A DNA stretch of 64,000 bases from CAZRCG01 sp964598565 (GTDB taxonomy: Bacteria > Bdellovibrionota > UBA2394). The notes beneath the pieces are model-generated. The model made no database searches and was not told the DNA's origin. It saw nothing but the letters and a program-made list of their open reading frames with translations. The translations under genes were made by a program, and so were the position numbers. Shown one piece after another: positions 1 through 8,800 of this stretch; positions within the stretch are counted from its first letter, which is position 1; each line of letters begins with the position of its first letter. The stretch covers positions 1 to 64,000 of the forward strand of contig CAZRCG010000008.1 in assembly GCA_964598565.1 (NCBI GenBank), written 5' to 3'.

Positions 1-37
1 TGAAAATAAACCAAAGAGGAACTTATGAACCCTCCAA

Positions 38-565
38 TCAAAGGGGGAAGGTCACCAGAGCGTGTAACAAATCGCGCCCTTTTTTCCTTTGATAGAGAGC
101 TCTCAGCTTTGTACCCAAAAGTTCTTCCAGTTTGTATGTGGGAATTTCAGATCGGCCTTGAAACCAAGCAGAATCGATAGAAAAAACTTTTATTTCAAGA
201 GGGAATACAGAAAAATGCTCCCGTGTATTGATTTCGACTTTGAGACGTCTTTTTTCGGGCGGAAGATCTTCAGACTGAAAACGATAATAAAGAGTCATTC
301 GACCTTCACCTTGTTTCCACTGGGGCTTGCCAAGCCATGGATCTAGCCCTGATTTGACAAAAAATCCTGTGCCAAAACACGCGCAGCTAACGCATCAGCG
401 CTAAAGCTCGCATGAAATCGGACCCATCTAGCGGCGTGCTCGAAATTTTTAAGCTCGATTTATTGCCAATAAATGTCGCGAGAGAATTAGATCTTGTTCG
501 ATATCGCCCGATTGAATCCATGGGGCATGAAGTCTCCAGCTTTCAATATGAATTCTTGGAATCAT
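38..565 (-). pseudogene. AbiEii-type nucleotidyltransferase toxin, internally deleted remnant
   Basis: On the minus strand an ATG at 565 overlaps the stop of the upstream AbiEi gene (ATGA). It opens a frame beginning MIPRIHIESWRLHAPW and continuing through DIEQDLILSRHLLAI, which matches the start of AbiEii toxins, then stops after about 38 codons. The family sequence resumes in another frame with GLDPWLGKPQWKQGEGR, then LKVEINTREHFSV and LEELLGTKLRALYQRKKGRDL, and ends early. The missing middle is where the family carries the GGTALHK...DIDL nucleotidyltransferase core, so no active enzyme can be made. The family is the toxin of type IV abortive-infection systems. The call is firm on homology; how the deletion arose is inference. 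Confidence 0.8.
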
Positions 566-1377
566 AAATCACTTTCTATTTTCTCGTTGATATAAAGCAT
601 CCATTTTCGATCAACGGGGGCGTCTTTTTTGCTTAGGCCTGGCACCAACGGCATGATTTGATCGGTGTGCTTTCTGACATAATCGATTAGTAGTGAAGCT
701 ATGACGCGATTGCCTATGACTCGATCAAAGAGGTAGCCCATTCGTTGAATCGTTGTTGTATCCGCCAGAACGGGTAGAAGTTTTCTTAATATTTTGGGAT
801 CGATTGCTTCATGGAGCTCATGAAGCACTGTCGCGACATTCTCCCAGCCAGCCGCGCCCTTTGGGTAACTACAAAGATCGATTGCCGTTGCTTCTGGTGT
901 TGAAACAAAAAAATCTCCCGTGCGAGAACGAAGAACTTGAGTGGGAACCTGGTCGAGATTGTGTCGTCCATAAAATCGCAAACGCACTCTGCCACACTGA
1001 AGTGGCCTTCTGGCTTTGGGCACCATGACTTGATAAATCTGGGGCTTCTGATGAGCGGCCCCGTGGTATTGTGCGGCGCTTAACAGCCCGACATAGTAGG
1101 GAGTTTTTAGGAATCGCATGAGTTCGTGAATGAACTCGGCCGGAGGGATGCAGCCCAAGTCATGGTGTTGAGGAGGAACGATGACATTGAAACCTTCGAC
1201 GATGGTGGCAAGAGATCCCTTTAACTTGAGTCGCCTCAAAGTTGCTAAAGTCGCCACGTGAGAAGAATGGAGAAATTTTTGGGCTTCCTTCTCGTTAAAA
1301 TAATAGCGACCCTGCTTGCTGAATTCGGCTAGAAGTTTTTGTCCATTGGGCTTCATAATCATATCTATTAATTGCAT
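562..1377 (-). CDS. AbiEi-type antitoxin / transcriptional regulator
   Basis: A 271-residue protein with the layout of AbiEi antitoxins. The N-terminal part (about residues 1-80) looks like a winged helix, with HVATLATLRRLKLKGSLA followed by GFNVIVPPQHHDLG. The C-terminal part contains LMRFLKTPYYVGLLSAAQYHG and STPEATAIDLCSYP, typical of the AbiEi C-terminal domain. In AbiE systems this protein represses its own operon and neutralises the AbiEii toxin without forming a stable complex. Here it overlaps the toxin frame by 4 bp, but the toxin is a deletion remnant, so the antitoxin is kept without its partner. ATG at 1377 is the first in-frame start; a second methionine lies six codons in. Confidence 0.8.
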   Translation of the reverse strand: MQLIDMIMKPNGQKLLAEFSKQGRYYFNEKEAQKFLHSSHVATLATLRRLKLKGSLATIVEGFNVIVPPQHHDLGCIPPAEFIHELMRFLKTPYYVGLLSAAQYHGAAHQKPQIYQVMVPKARRPLQCGRVRLRFYGRHNLDQVPTQVLRSRTGDFFVSTPEATAIDLCSYPKGAAGWENVATVLHELHEAIDPKILRKLLPVLADTTTIQRMGYLFDRVIGNRVIASLLIDYVRKHTDQIMPLVPGLSKKDAPVDRKWMLYINEKIESDL

Positions 1378-1392
1378 AAAATAACATATTTC

Positions 1393-1420
1393 GTTGTTTT
1401 AAGTAATTAATAAAAACAAC
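1393..1420. promoter_or_regulatory. Inverted repeat upstream of abiEi (candidate autorepression operator)
   Basis: GTTGTTTT at 1393-1400 and its exact complement AAAACAAC at 1413-1420 form an 8-bp dyad with a 12-bp AT-rich centre, ending 16 bp before the abiEi start. AbiEi proteins are known to bind inverted repeats in their own promoter, which is why I read this as an operator. It overlaps the possible infA terminator, so a purely structural role is possible. Confidence 0.4.
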
Positions 1421-1444
1421 CATGCCCTTTGATGAGCCATGGCT
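1405..1444 (-). terminator. Possible rho-independent terminator of infA
   Basis: Read on the minus strand, AGCCATG and CATGGTT (one G-T pair) form a 7-bp stem around a 13-nt loop. A T-rich stretch, GTTTTTATTAATT, follows about 55 bp downstream of the infA stop. The stem is modest. Confidence 0.4.
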
Positions 1445-1500
1445 CAAGGAGAGGCCATGCTTTAGTATAGCCACAGCTCCAGAGGCTACAGCCTTAAAAA

Positions 1501-1755
1501 TTAAGTCGTTGTCGGTCGAGGAGCCGAGGAATATTCGGAGGCATCCATACGTCGAGAAATCAGACCATGGGTAGGATCATAAGGCGATACGGCGACGCTG
1601 ACACGATCGCCTACGATGATGCGAATTTTGTATTTTCGCATGCGGCCACCCAAACGGGCATTAATGGTGACTCCATTATCGAGCTGAACGGTATGATGCC
1701 CGCCCGTAATATTAGTCACTACGCCATCAAGTTGAATCAAATCATCACGCGCCAT
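1501..1755 (-). CDS. infA: Translation initiation factor IF-1
   Basis: An 84-residue S1-like OB-fold protein that binds the 30S ribosomal A site during initiation. It begins MARDDLIQLDGVV and carries the family signature GGRMRKYKIRIIVGD followed by VSPYDPTHGLISRR. The frame stays open upstream to 2016, but the true start is the ATG at 1755: family homology begins exactly there and AAAGGA lies at the right distance before it. Compared with the usual 72 residues it has a short extra C-terminal tail (ASEYSSAPRPTTT). It stands alone, not beside ribosomal protein genes. Confidence 0.93.
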   Translation of the reverse strand: MARDDLIQLDGVVTNITGGHHTVQLDNGVTINARLGGRMRKYKIRIIVGDRVSVAVSPYDPTHGLISRRMDASEYSSAPRPTTT

Positions 1756-1876
1756 AATATCCTTTCGCTGAAGACCTTTACTAAAGCGCGAAGCTCGGAG
1801 CATGCCCAGCAATTTTTGGTGGAAATGCTTTAAGCGCCGGCTTGGGGAGCCCCTTGAAAATGAACCCCGAGCTCCG

Positions 1877-1920
1877 CACCAAATCCTCATGAATCGGCCT
1901 CTACGCAAACCTTGCAGAGC
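1877..1920 (+). promoter_or_regulatory. Upstream block shared with the flp promoter (copy A)
   Basis: Positions 1877-1897 are identical over 21 bp to 11943-11963. A second element at 1905-1920, GCAAACCTTGCAGAGC, matches 14 of 16 bases of 12003-12018. Copy A lies about 145 bp before the -24 element at 2031, and copy B about 100 bp before the one at 12055. That spacing is usual for sites bound by sigma-54 activators. The activator is not identified in the window. Confidence 0.55.
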
Positions 1921-2029
1921 CTCAACATGAAAATTATGCGTTTTTCCGCAGGCTAGGCGGTTAGAAGCCGAAGAGGGCCTACAACCCCCTAGAATCACAG
2001 CGGTAATTTTAGGCACGGCGCACCGCCCT

Positions 2030-2046
2030 AGGCATCAAGTTTGCAT
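2030..2046 (+). promoter_or_regulatory. Putative sigma-54 (-24/-12) promoter of the lipoprotein/pilin pair
   Basis: The sequence AGGCATCAAGTTTGCAT has GG at 2031-2032 and GC at 2043-2044, exactly ten bases apart, within the sigma-54 form GGCAt-N5-TTGCa. The predicted start of transcription is near 2056. The same GGCAT-N5-TTGCA string precedes flp and the tadE-like gene. Confidence 0.6.
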
Positions 2047-2146
2047 GAGATAAGCCTGTGGATGTGAGGAAGAAAGGACCTGCGTGAAGAGAATGGTTTC
2101 TCTATTATTACAAGCTAGGCCAAATCAAGAATCAAGACAGAAGGTC

Positions 2147-3763
2147 ATGATGAAGCCCGTCGCTCTATTTACCTTTCTTGTCGTCGCTTCCTTTTTATCG
2201 TCGTGCCGTGAGCAAGGCGCATCGGTCGTCACCGAGTCGGCCGCCGATGGCTCCAGTATTGTGTCGGCCACCCAAATTAATCAGGCCCGAGAGGATCAAC
2301 GAATTAAAGATCAAAATGAGATGATCGATAAAAGAGAGCAAAGAGCTAACGGATTGGTGTTGGAGCAACTTAAAGAGGATGGCGAGACAAAGAGAACGAT
2401 CATTAGAGCCGAGCAAGAGGCAAAAAACCAATTTGAAAACCAAGCCAGTCAAGTTGAGGCTGAGAGAGTGCGGCAGAAAGGTCGAACCAATCAAGTGACT
2501 ATGGAACAGGTCGGTGGAATTCTATCTGCCGTTGGCCCTGCGTATATAGAATCAAGTAGCAATCGCAAGACGGCGGATAAGAATCGTAAGGCTCAGGAGG
2601 AGGAGAGCGACAAAAATCGAACGCATCAAGAAAAGATGCTAGAAATGAATTTAGCATCTCAAGAATCAATAGCCGAGAGCAAAAACGCAGAGAAGCGTAC
2701 TCTCGATCAGTTTGCCCAATCGACGCCCGTCTATGAAAAGAACAAGAAAGACTTCGAAAATTATCAGAAGCTTAGAAGTTCAGACCTTTATAAGAGGTTG
2801 GCAGATGCACAAAAGAAGGTCGACGAAGCTACGAATAAGGTAGGCTTGTCTGACAACGCGCAGGCTGAGTTGATCAAAGGAGCAACTGAGCGAATGAAGG
2901 CGGTTGAGGGCGAAATAAAAGCTTTGAAAGATGGCAATGCTATTGCTGAGGCGTATGAAGCACATTTAAAAAAGGATGATGACGGAAATATCGTAATAAG
3001 TGGGCAGCATGCAGAAGTTAATCCGGAGTTCGAAGCCATCCATCAAAGAGCGCAGGCCTTGTACGAAGGTTCTCAGCGAGAGCTGAATAAGGCTCATAGA
3101 GAGCTCAACAAGGGTTACATTGATGGCTTGGCTACAATGGGAGATGTGGTAAGTGGCAAATTACCTACCCTCCCTCCGGTAGCGGGAACAAGTCCAGGGT
3201 CTGCGTCAGGCGTGGCAGCACCTATTACGGGCGACCATGTTAATGAGCCTACGCCAGTTGAATCGGACCACCAGATTATATGTGTAGATACCGAAATGAG
3301 TGACTGCGGGCATGCTCAGGAAGAGGTTAACAATCTGTTCTCGGCGATTGTTTCTTTTGCAAGCGAAGAAGATCGTAGTGAACGGAAAACTTCGGTACTG
3401 CAGACCAGAATTGAGGAATTGATGGCTGACAGGTTCTCGGGAAAGCAATTCAGTGAAGGGGTTCTTAAAACAAGGGCTGACAATCTGCGAGAACTTTTAA
3501 ACCACGCACTTGCTCAGGCACAGTCTGATCCTGAAGCTATAAAAAGCCAGGCCAAAAATTTTGATGGGCTAAAAGCCTTCGCGGATCATTTTAAACATCA
3601 GAACGCGACTAGAGTTACAGTATCCGGGGTATCAGGGGCGTTCAGTTCCAGTAGCAACACGATGGTAGCCATCAAGGGTGGCTACGAGGGAATCTGGCCG
3701 TCAAGCACAGCTGGAGTCAACTTAGGCCCCGCCACTTGCAACTTCACCGATGAGCATTGCTAA
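2147..3763 (+). CDS. Coiled-coil-rich lipoprotein, function unknown
   Basis: I do not recognise a named family. From the ATG pair at 2147/2150 the protein starts with a textbook lipoprotein signal, MKPVALFTFLVVASFLSSC, so it should be acylated at that cysteine. Roughly residues 50-330 are rich in Glu, Lys, Gln and Arg with long heptad-like stretches, suggesting extended coiled coils. A Pro/Gly/Ser linker follows, then a smaller C-terminal domain ending with two cysteines (TCNFTDEHC). A GTG at 2084 with its own Shine-Dalgarno (AAAGGA) would add 21 residues before the signal. I prefer 2147/2150 because AGAAGG lies just upstream and the signal peptide is then of normal length. Its stop slightly overlaps or abuts the next gene, a prepilin-like protein, so the two probably form one unit served by the sigma-54-like promoter at 2030. 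Confidence 0.7.
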   Translation: MMKPVALFTFLVVASFLSSCREQGASVVTESAADGSSIVSATQINQAREDQRIKDQNEMIDKREQRANGLVLEQLKEDGETKRTIIRAEQEAKNQFENQASQVEAERVRQKGRTNQVTMEQVGGILSAVGPAYIESSSNRKTADKNRKAQEEESDKNRTHQEKMLEMNLASQESIAESKNAEKRTLDQFAQSTPVYEKNKKDFENYQKLRSSDLYKRLADAQKKVDEATNKVGLSDNAQAELIKGATERMKAVEGEIKALKDGNAIAEAYEAHLKKDDDGNIVISGQHAEVNPEFEAIHQRAQALYEGSQRELNKAHRELNKGYIDGLATMGDVVSGKLPTLPPVAGTSPGSASGVAAPITGDHVNEPTPVESDHQIICVDTEMSDCGHAQEEVNNLFSAIVSFASEEDRSERKTSVLQTRIEELMADRFSGKQFSEGVLKTRADNLRELLNHALAQAQSDPEAIKSQAKNFDGLKAFADHFKHQNATRVTVSGVSGAFSSSSNTMVAIKGGYEGIWPSSTAGVNLGPATCNFTDEHC

Positions 3764-3765
3764 CC

Positions 3766-3987
3766 ATGCACCATCTCCACCCTAAACGATTTACCTTCAG
3801 GCGAGGGCAGACGGCGCTCGAGTATATGATGATGATCATGTTAATTATTCTGCCACTGGCGTTGGCGGTGCAGGAGCTGATGCATGATTCGGGTGACAAT
3901 ACCAAAGACAATCTAATGCGACGCCTTGTGACTGACTCCCATGGTGATGAAGATCATTTCGGGGTGATTGGGCGACCGTATCCTTAA
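3766..3987 (+). CDS. Flp/TadE-like small prepilin
   Basis: A 73-residue protein with a short basic leader, then RRGQTALEYMMMIMLIILPLALAVQEL. This is the class III prepilin pattern, in which a Tad-type peptidase cuts after Gly and leaves Glu at +5 and Tyr at +6. It has a single hydrophobic helix and a charged tail. It closely resembles the main Flp pilin of this window at 12239 (KKGQTALEYALVVG) but has an acidic, longer tail (DSHGDEDHFG). A TTG at 3757 could start it three codons earlier, overlapping the previous stop. It is probably a minor pilin or pseudopilin co-expressed with the preceding lipoprotein. Confidence 0.75.
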   Translation: MHHLHPKRFTFRRGQTALEYMMMIMLIILPLALAVQELMHDSGDNTKDNLMRRLVTDSHGDEDHFGVIGRPYP

Positions 3988-4008
3988 GATTACTGTTCGC
4001 CGCACTCC

Positions 4009-5688
4009 TTAAAGTCTAAAATCATGTCGAAAGATGGTGCGGTCTTTGGGATTTCGAATCTCGGGCGTGCGCAGTTCTACCTCGACCTGAAATCGACCGG
4101 TCCAATCTTCAGGAATAGACCACTCGAAACGATTGTGAAGTTCGTCCAGGGCTTCTCGCTCGTGATCGACGCGAAACCAACGCACTTGGAGGTGGGGCAA
4201 CTTGGGAGTCATTAGAGTGACCCGTCGTTCGGCTTGTTTAACTTCGACGCCGTCGATGAGTGAAACGCGCGCTAAAAATTTTCTCCAAAAATTTTCGCGG
4301 TCGACCACACAGAAATGATCAAGGAGCATCTGGCGCATGATGCAAGAATTGTGGGTGGGTCGATAGCCACGAAAGGAGCCGCGTGAATCAAAGGTCGCGA
4401 AGGCTCCTAATTTATGAGGGCTATAGTCGTAGTCGGGAGGCTGGGCTAAAATTTGGACGAAGGCCAAGACATTGTCATCGTCCGAATTAGACTGTCGAAT
4501 TTCAAGTGTATGGTTGCCCGCGGGTAGTTCAATCGGCCCGGCCGACAAAAATCCTCGGTCGGCCGTGTATCGGCCCTGCAGAGGAACTTGGTGACCATTC
4601 AGTAGGGTGCTGACGTCATCTTCCGTTTCCCAACCGACCGTGCTGAGATTGAAGAAAATATGATAGGCGCCTTGCGCGGTTTCGCGAGGCACTTGGAACG
4701 ACGTTCGAAACGGACCCTTTGCTAAGTTTTGCCATACGTAGCGGCCCGAAAGAAATTTTGTTTTGTAGACCTTGAGGGGCTCTTCCGACCAATAAGCCCA
4801 GGGCGCTGACTCGGAGCGCGAGAAATTGGCACCATCGTAAACATAGCCGCCATCATACTCTTCGCCAACGTCGCCAAAATTATGGCCGAGCTCATGGCGT
4901 AGCACAATCGCGCCGCTTTCTACCGAACGCGTGGTAATGGCGTAGCGCCCTCCGAGCCCGCCGTAGAATTCATCGTTAGCAATTAAAATGGGATAGTCTG
5001 TGGCGGGCGCCAGCGCGAGAGCTGCTTCGATCGCGCGAGTATTGCCGGGCATGATGGCGCGCTTTGATCCCGGAGGGTCTCGATAAAGTCCAAGCGCGGT
5101 ATCGAGCCGTTCGATATCTGAAATACCCGATTCGTTCGAGGGAACGAATACGGCATAGACATTGAATAAGGGTAAATAACTCGAGAACGCCTTGGCCTTA
5201 AACAAATGGGCGGCCGTGCGGTGGGCATCTTCGAAAAATCGCTCTCGCTCATCTTCGGTATAGCCGTCGCCGACGATGGTAAGATCGATGCGATTTTCTT
5301 TAGGGCCTTGCGAGATAAGGGTGCGTACTTCAGAGCCTTCGGGTCGCTCGATCGAGAGTCGAAAATCACTGCCCAGCGCCAACCACTGTTCTTCAGAGAG
5401 AAGACTGGTATCGGCATAGAGAAGTTCTTCGTAAAGCCAGGGGCTAGGCGGGCCATCTTCGCGTAGCGTCCATGGAATTGACTTCACCACAACCAACGGC
5501 TGCGAGAGTCTTTGGGGAATCTCGGACGCAGACATGACACGAATATCGTCGCCATTTCGCAGCTGTTCAATTCGAACGGCGGCGTCGATCGGTTGCTCCA
5601 CCAAATAGGCTGCTGGCAAGCTTGTTAAGAGAAGGCTTGCACTTATCGCACGAGACCAGTCCTCCAATTTAAATAATTTTCGCATCAT
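4009..5688 (-). CDS. Secreted M64-like (IgA peptidase M64 family) metallopeptidase
   Basis: A 559-residue protein with an N-terminal export signal (hydrophobic ISASLLLTSLPAAYLV). The catalytic region contains NRIDLTIVGDGYTEDERERFF, a hallmark of the M64 family, and the zinc site HELGHNFGDVGEEYD at about residues 265-279. The two histidines bind zinc and the Glu is catalytic. About 150 further residues resemble a beta-sandwich (LPAGNHTLEIRQSNSDDDN), and the C-terminal part contains a second small beta domain. It presumably degrades proteins outside the inner membrane; the substrate is unknown. The start ATGATG follows GGGGGAG. It converges on the pilin gene at 3987 with 21 bp between them. Confidence 0.85.
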   Translation of the reverse strand: MMRKLFKLEDWSRAISASLLLTSLPAAYLVEQPIDAAVRIEQLRNGDDIRVMSASEIPQRLSQPLVVVKSIPWTLREDGPPSPWLYEELLYADTSLLSEEQWLALGSDFRLSIERPEGSEVRTLISQGPKENRIDLTIVGDGYTEDERERFFEDAHRTAAHLFKAKAFSSYLPLFNVYAVFVPSNESGISDIERLDTALGLYRDPPGSKRAIMPGNTRAIEAALALAPATDYPILIANDEFYGGLGGRYAITTRSVESGAIVLRHELGHNFGDVGEEYDGGYVYDGANFSRSESAPWAYWSEEPLKVYKTKFLSGRYVWQNLAKGPFRTSFQVPRETAQGAYHIFFNLSTVGWETEDDVSTLLNGHQVPLQGRYTADRGFLSAGPIELPAGNHTLEIRQSNSDDDNVLAFVQILAQPPDYDYSPHKLGAFATFDSRGSFRGYRPTHNSCIMRQMLLDHFCVVDRENFWRKFLARVSLIDGVEVKQAERRVTLMTPKLPHLQVRWFRVDHEREALDELHNRFEWSIPEDWTGRFQVEVELRTPEIRNPKDRTIFRHDFRL

Positions 5689-5833
5689 AAAACTCCCCCT
5701 TCAAAATTCTTTCAAGGCGAGGGAGTCGGCGCAAGTGTTATTCGTTTGGGCAGCAAACAAGCCGCGCAGTTTAGTGTCTATGATTTTTTGCGAGTGGGCT
5801 CAGAGAGATGTTCTCCGAGCGCATTCGACCCAA

Positions 5834-8800
5834 TCACTTCGACAGTTCGGCAACAAATCTTTCGCAGGAACTATGCAAGCTCACGCGATAATCGGCAGAA
5901 AGTGACGGAATCGCGCCGATAGGGTGAGCGCTTGCGTTCTGGGTCTGCGGATTAAGCTGCTGAGCCTGAGCGACGACTCTTTCAACACTCGCCTTAAATT
6001 CGTCGAGAAGACGTGTTTTTGCTGCTTCTTGTTGATCGAAAGGCAGGCGCTTAATTTTTTTTAGGTCGGCAGCGACTTGCTGTGACAGACGAGCACTCAT
6101 ATCGAGTAAGTAACCATCTCCTCTTGCAAAGGGCGCCAGAGCTTGCGCTGTTTTATCGAATTTATTTTGCGGATCGTGGTGACGAATGCGGTAATTATCA
6201 AGCGCCTCGAGACTTTTGATAATCGTGAACTGAGTGAGATAACCGGCCATACCAATAAGAGCCTGCCAGTTTTTAAGATCGTCTGGAAAATTGAGAGCCA
6301 ACACAATAAAAGGTGTGGCAAACAGCGTTGATACAACGGCCCCGGTGAGCGCTGAGAGTTGCAAAGCACCCTTGTGAAGGGCCGCGTAGGCAGGAGGGGC
6401 CACCTGATAGAGAGCTTGATCGATGCGCACGAGTTCTTCATGAGTCAGATCGAGAACAGAGAGAGTTTTCCAGTTTTCGAGGGGCTCAAACTCAATGCCC
6501 GTTTGTCGATAGAGCTCAACAATGCGAGCGAGCGTATGTCGAGCATCGCTATCGTTGCCCTCTTCGAGCGTGGTTGAAAAATACGTACGCAGTTGTGTGA
6601 ACTGTTTAAATATCGGCCCGGCCCGCGCTGTGATTGAGGCCGGCGCTCCGCGCACGGGCAGCCAAATGAGCCCGTAGGCGAGCATGCCCCAGCCACTGCT
6701 AAACAGAAATTGTGAGGCCGCTTGAAAAAGATTAGAACCGAGGCCTACGCTACTATCATAACCAAAGGCCAACGCAGGTCCCATGAAGAGCACGCTCGTG
6801 GCATACATGAAACGAAAGGTATTCTGAAATCGTTTCTTCCACAGAAAAGTCCCCCCAAATTCTTTCCACTGAAACATTCTCTTAGCAATGGCAGAAAGAC
6901 TCGTAAAAAAGGGGCTCGTATTGCGTTCGATATCTTGGGGACGATCGGTACGATAGCGATTGGGCGGCGCCTGCACGCTACCAAATTCTGAGAGACTTGT
7001 GACAGGCTGAAGAAATTTGTAAATGGCCAATTGATTAGCCAAAGTTACTACTTCTTTGGGGTGCATCACGCCCATGAAGCCATCGGCCTGTCCAAACAAT
7101 TGACCTGGCATGGCGGGATCGTTGCGAGAAGGCACCATAATATGGTTTTCACGAACCCAATCGATTTCGTTTAAGTGGCTGTTGACGGGGCCCCAGTTGA
7201 TGACGGGATGGGATAGCGCCATAAAGCCGAAGTCGGTAAAAGCGCCTACCTGATTTTGACTGGCGACATCGGGGCGCATTTGCTCGCGGCTTTGAGCGAA
7301 GTGCTCCTTAAACATAAAAAGCAAAGTTCGAGACGGCTGGCGAAGGGCGCTTCGCCACTGAGCGAGCATATGGCGTGCCCCAAGGGTGAAACGAGAAGAG
7401 CGTTCTAAGTCGTTCGCCATAGAACGAGCACGAAGCCTTAACAGCGATTGCGAGGCAGAGTCTTGTAGGTCTTGTGAGCGTGCACCAGAGGCTAAAACGT
7501 CACGATGAAGAGTTTCAAAAAGGATCTCATATTTTTTTAAGAAGAGGTCATCAGAATTTTTGAGATTTAGTTCAAAAATAAATTTCTCTTGAGTGATGAG
7601 GGCTTCAGTGTCTCGTATTTTTTCAGGCTCTGCCGAAAGCAGAGCTTCGCGGTAGAGAGCCTCCCACTGAGCTTTTCTAGATTCAATTTTTTTGAGACGA
7701 TCTTTATGCCACAGAGAATAGACGGCGAAAAAATTGTAGGAGGCAGGCGCCTCTTGCGATGGCGATGGCAGGCTTGCGTTTGGCAGAGCGTTCTCTACCG
7801 CGGTCGTAAAAGCGATATCGCGACAGAGCGCCGCTAGGCGACTGCGGTCATCAATGATGTCTTGCAGCCTTTGGCCGGCAGTCTCGAGACTTTCGCCCGC
7901 CCTTGTGAAGCCGCCATTTTCAGCGCTGGGCCAGAGACCGTTTTGAGCGGCAGCGACCGCATTGTGGTGCCCGCGCCATTCCCACCAACGCACCATAGGA
8001 GGTTTCGAGAGCGCACTAATGAAAACTCGAGCGCCTGCCACAGCCATTCGCATACTGCCGTCGGGCTCGCCAAGGCGTTTTCCCCAGGCCCAATAGCCCA
8101 CACGAAAAGCTGAATAGATGGACCAAAATCCTATCACGCCCATTTGGGCGAGACGGTGCGTGCCCTCAGGATAAAGATCACCAGCGGTTCGCGCGTAATA
8201 CTCGAGAGCTCCCAACGATAAAAGCGGAAATAAATTCGGGAAGGCTACGATTTGGGCGCCCACTTTTTTGGCCGTCTTATAAAATGACGACTGGCGAACC
8301 GTCTCTTTAAGTCGCTCAGAGAGACTGAGGGGTTTGTGGTGGGCTTTGAGCCAATCGTCGAAGGCGTCTTGGTCTGCGAGCTCCGCCTCGCCGATGAGGC
8401 TAATCCAATCAGGCGTTTCCATTGTCGATAATTTCGTTCGAAGGGTTTCCATCGTGGCCGTAAGTTGAGGATGGGAGCCCACCATCTCGAGTCTTTCTAA
8501 AGAATCTCGAAGGCCCTGAAGTTTATTGCGTTGTGGATCAAGCAGATTACTTTTCAAGTATTCATCAAGAGCGCGTCGCCACTCAAAGAGCCCAGCGAGT
8601 ACCACTTGATCGGCGAATGACCACGACTCATGAGCGTGAGCGGCAAGAACGAGCTGCAAAAGGCCGTGAGTGGCAAGAGGCAAAACATCACTGTGATCTT
8701 CAAGCCAGTTTTGAAACGAAAAGTTTTTGGTTTGAATTAAGGCAACAAGACTTTCGCCAAACAGCGTCACTTTTTCAGAGGCACTTTGAATCGAGGTCAG

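Noticed and set aside
1756..2016. N-terminal extension of infA to 171 residues
   Set aside because: IF-1 homology begins at MARDD with a good ribosome site; the upstream residues are unlike any IF-1 and overlap the shared regulatory block.
2084..2146. GTG at 2084 as start of the lipoprotein
   Set aside because: It has a good ribosome site, but it gives an unusually long region before the lipoprotein signal. I list 2147 and keep 2084 as an open alternative.
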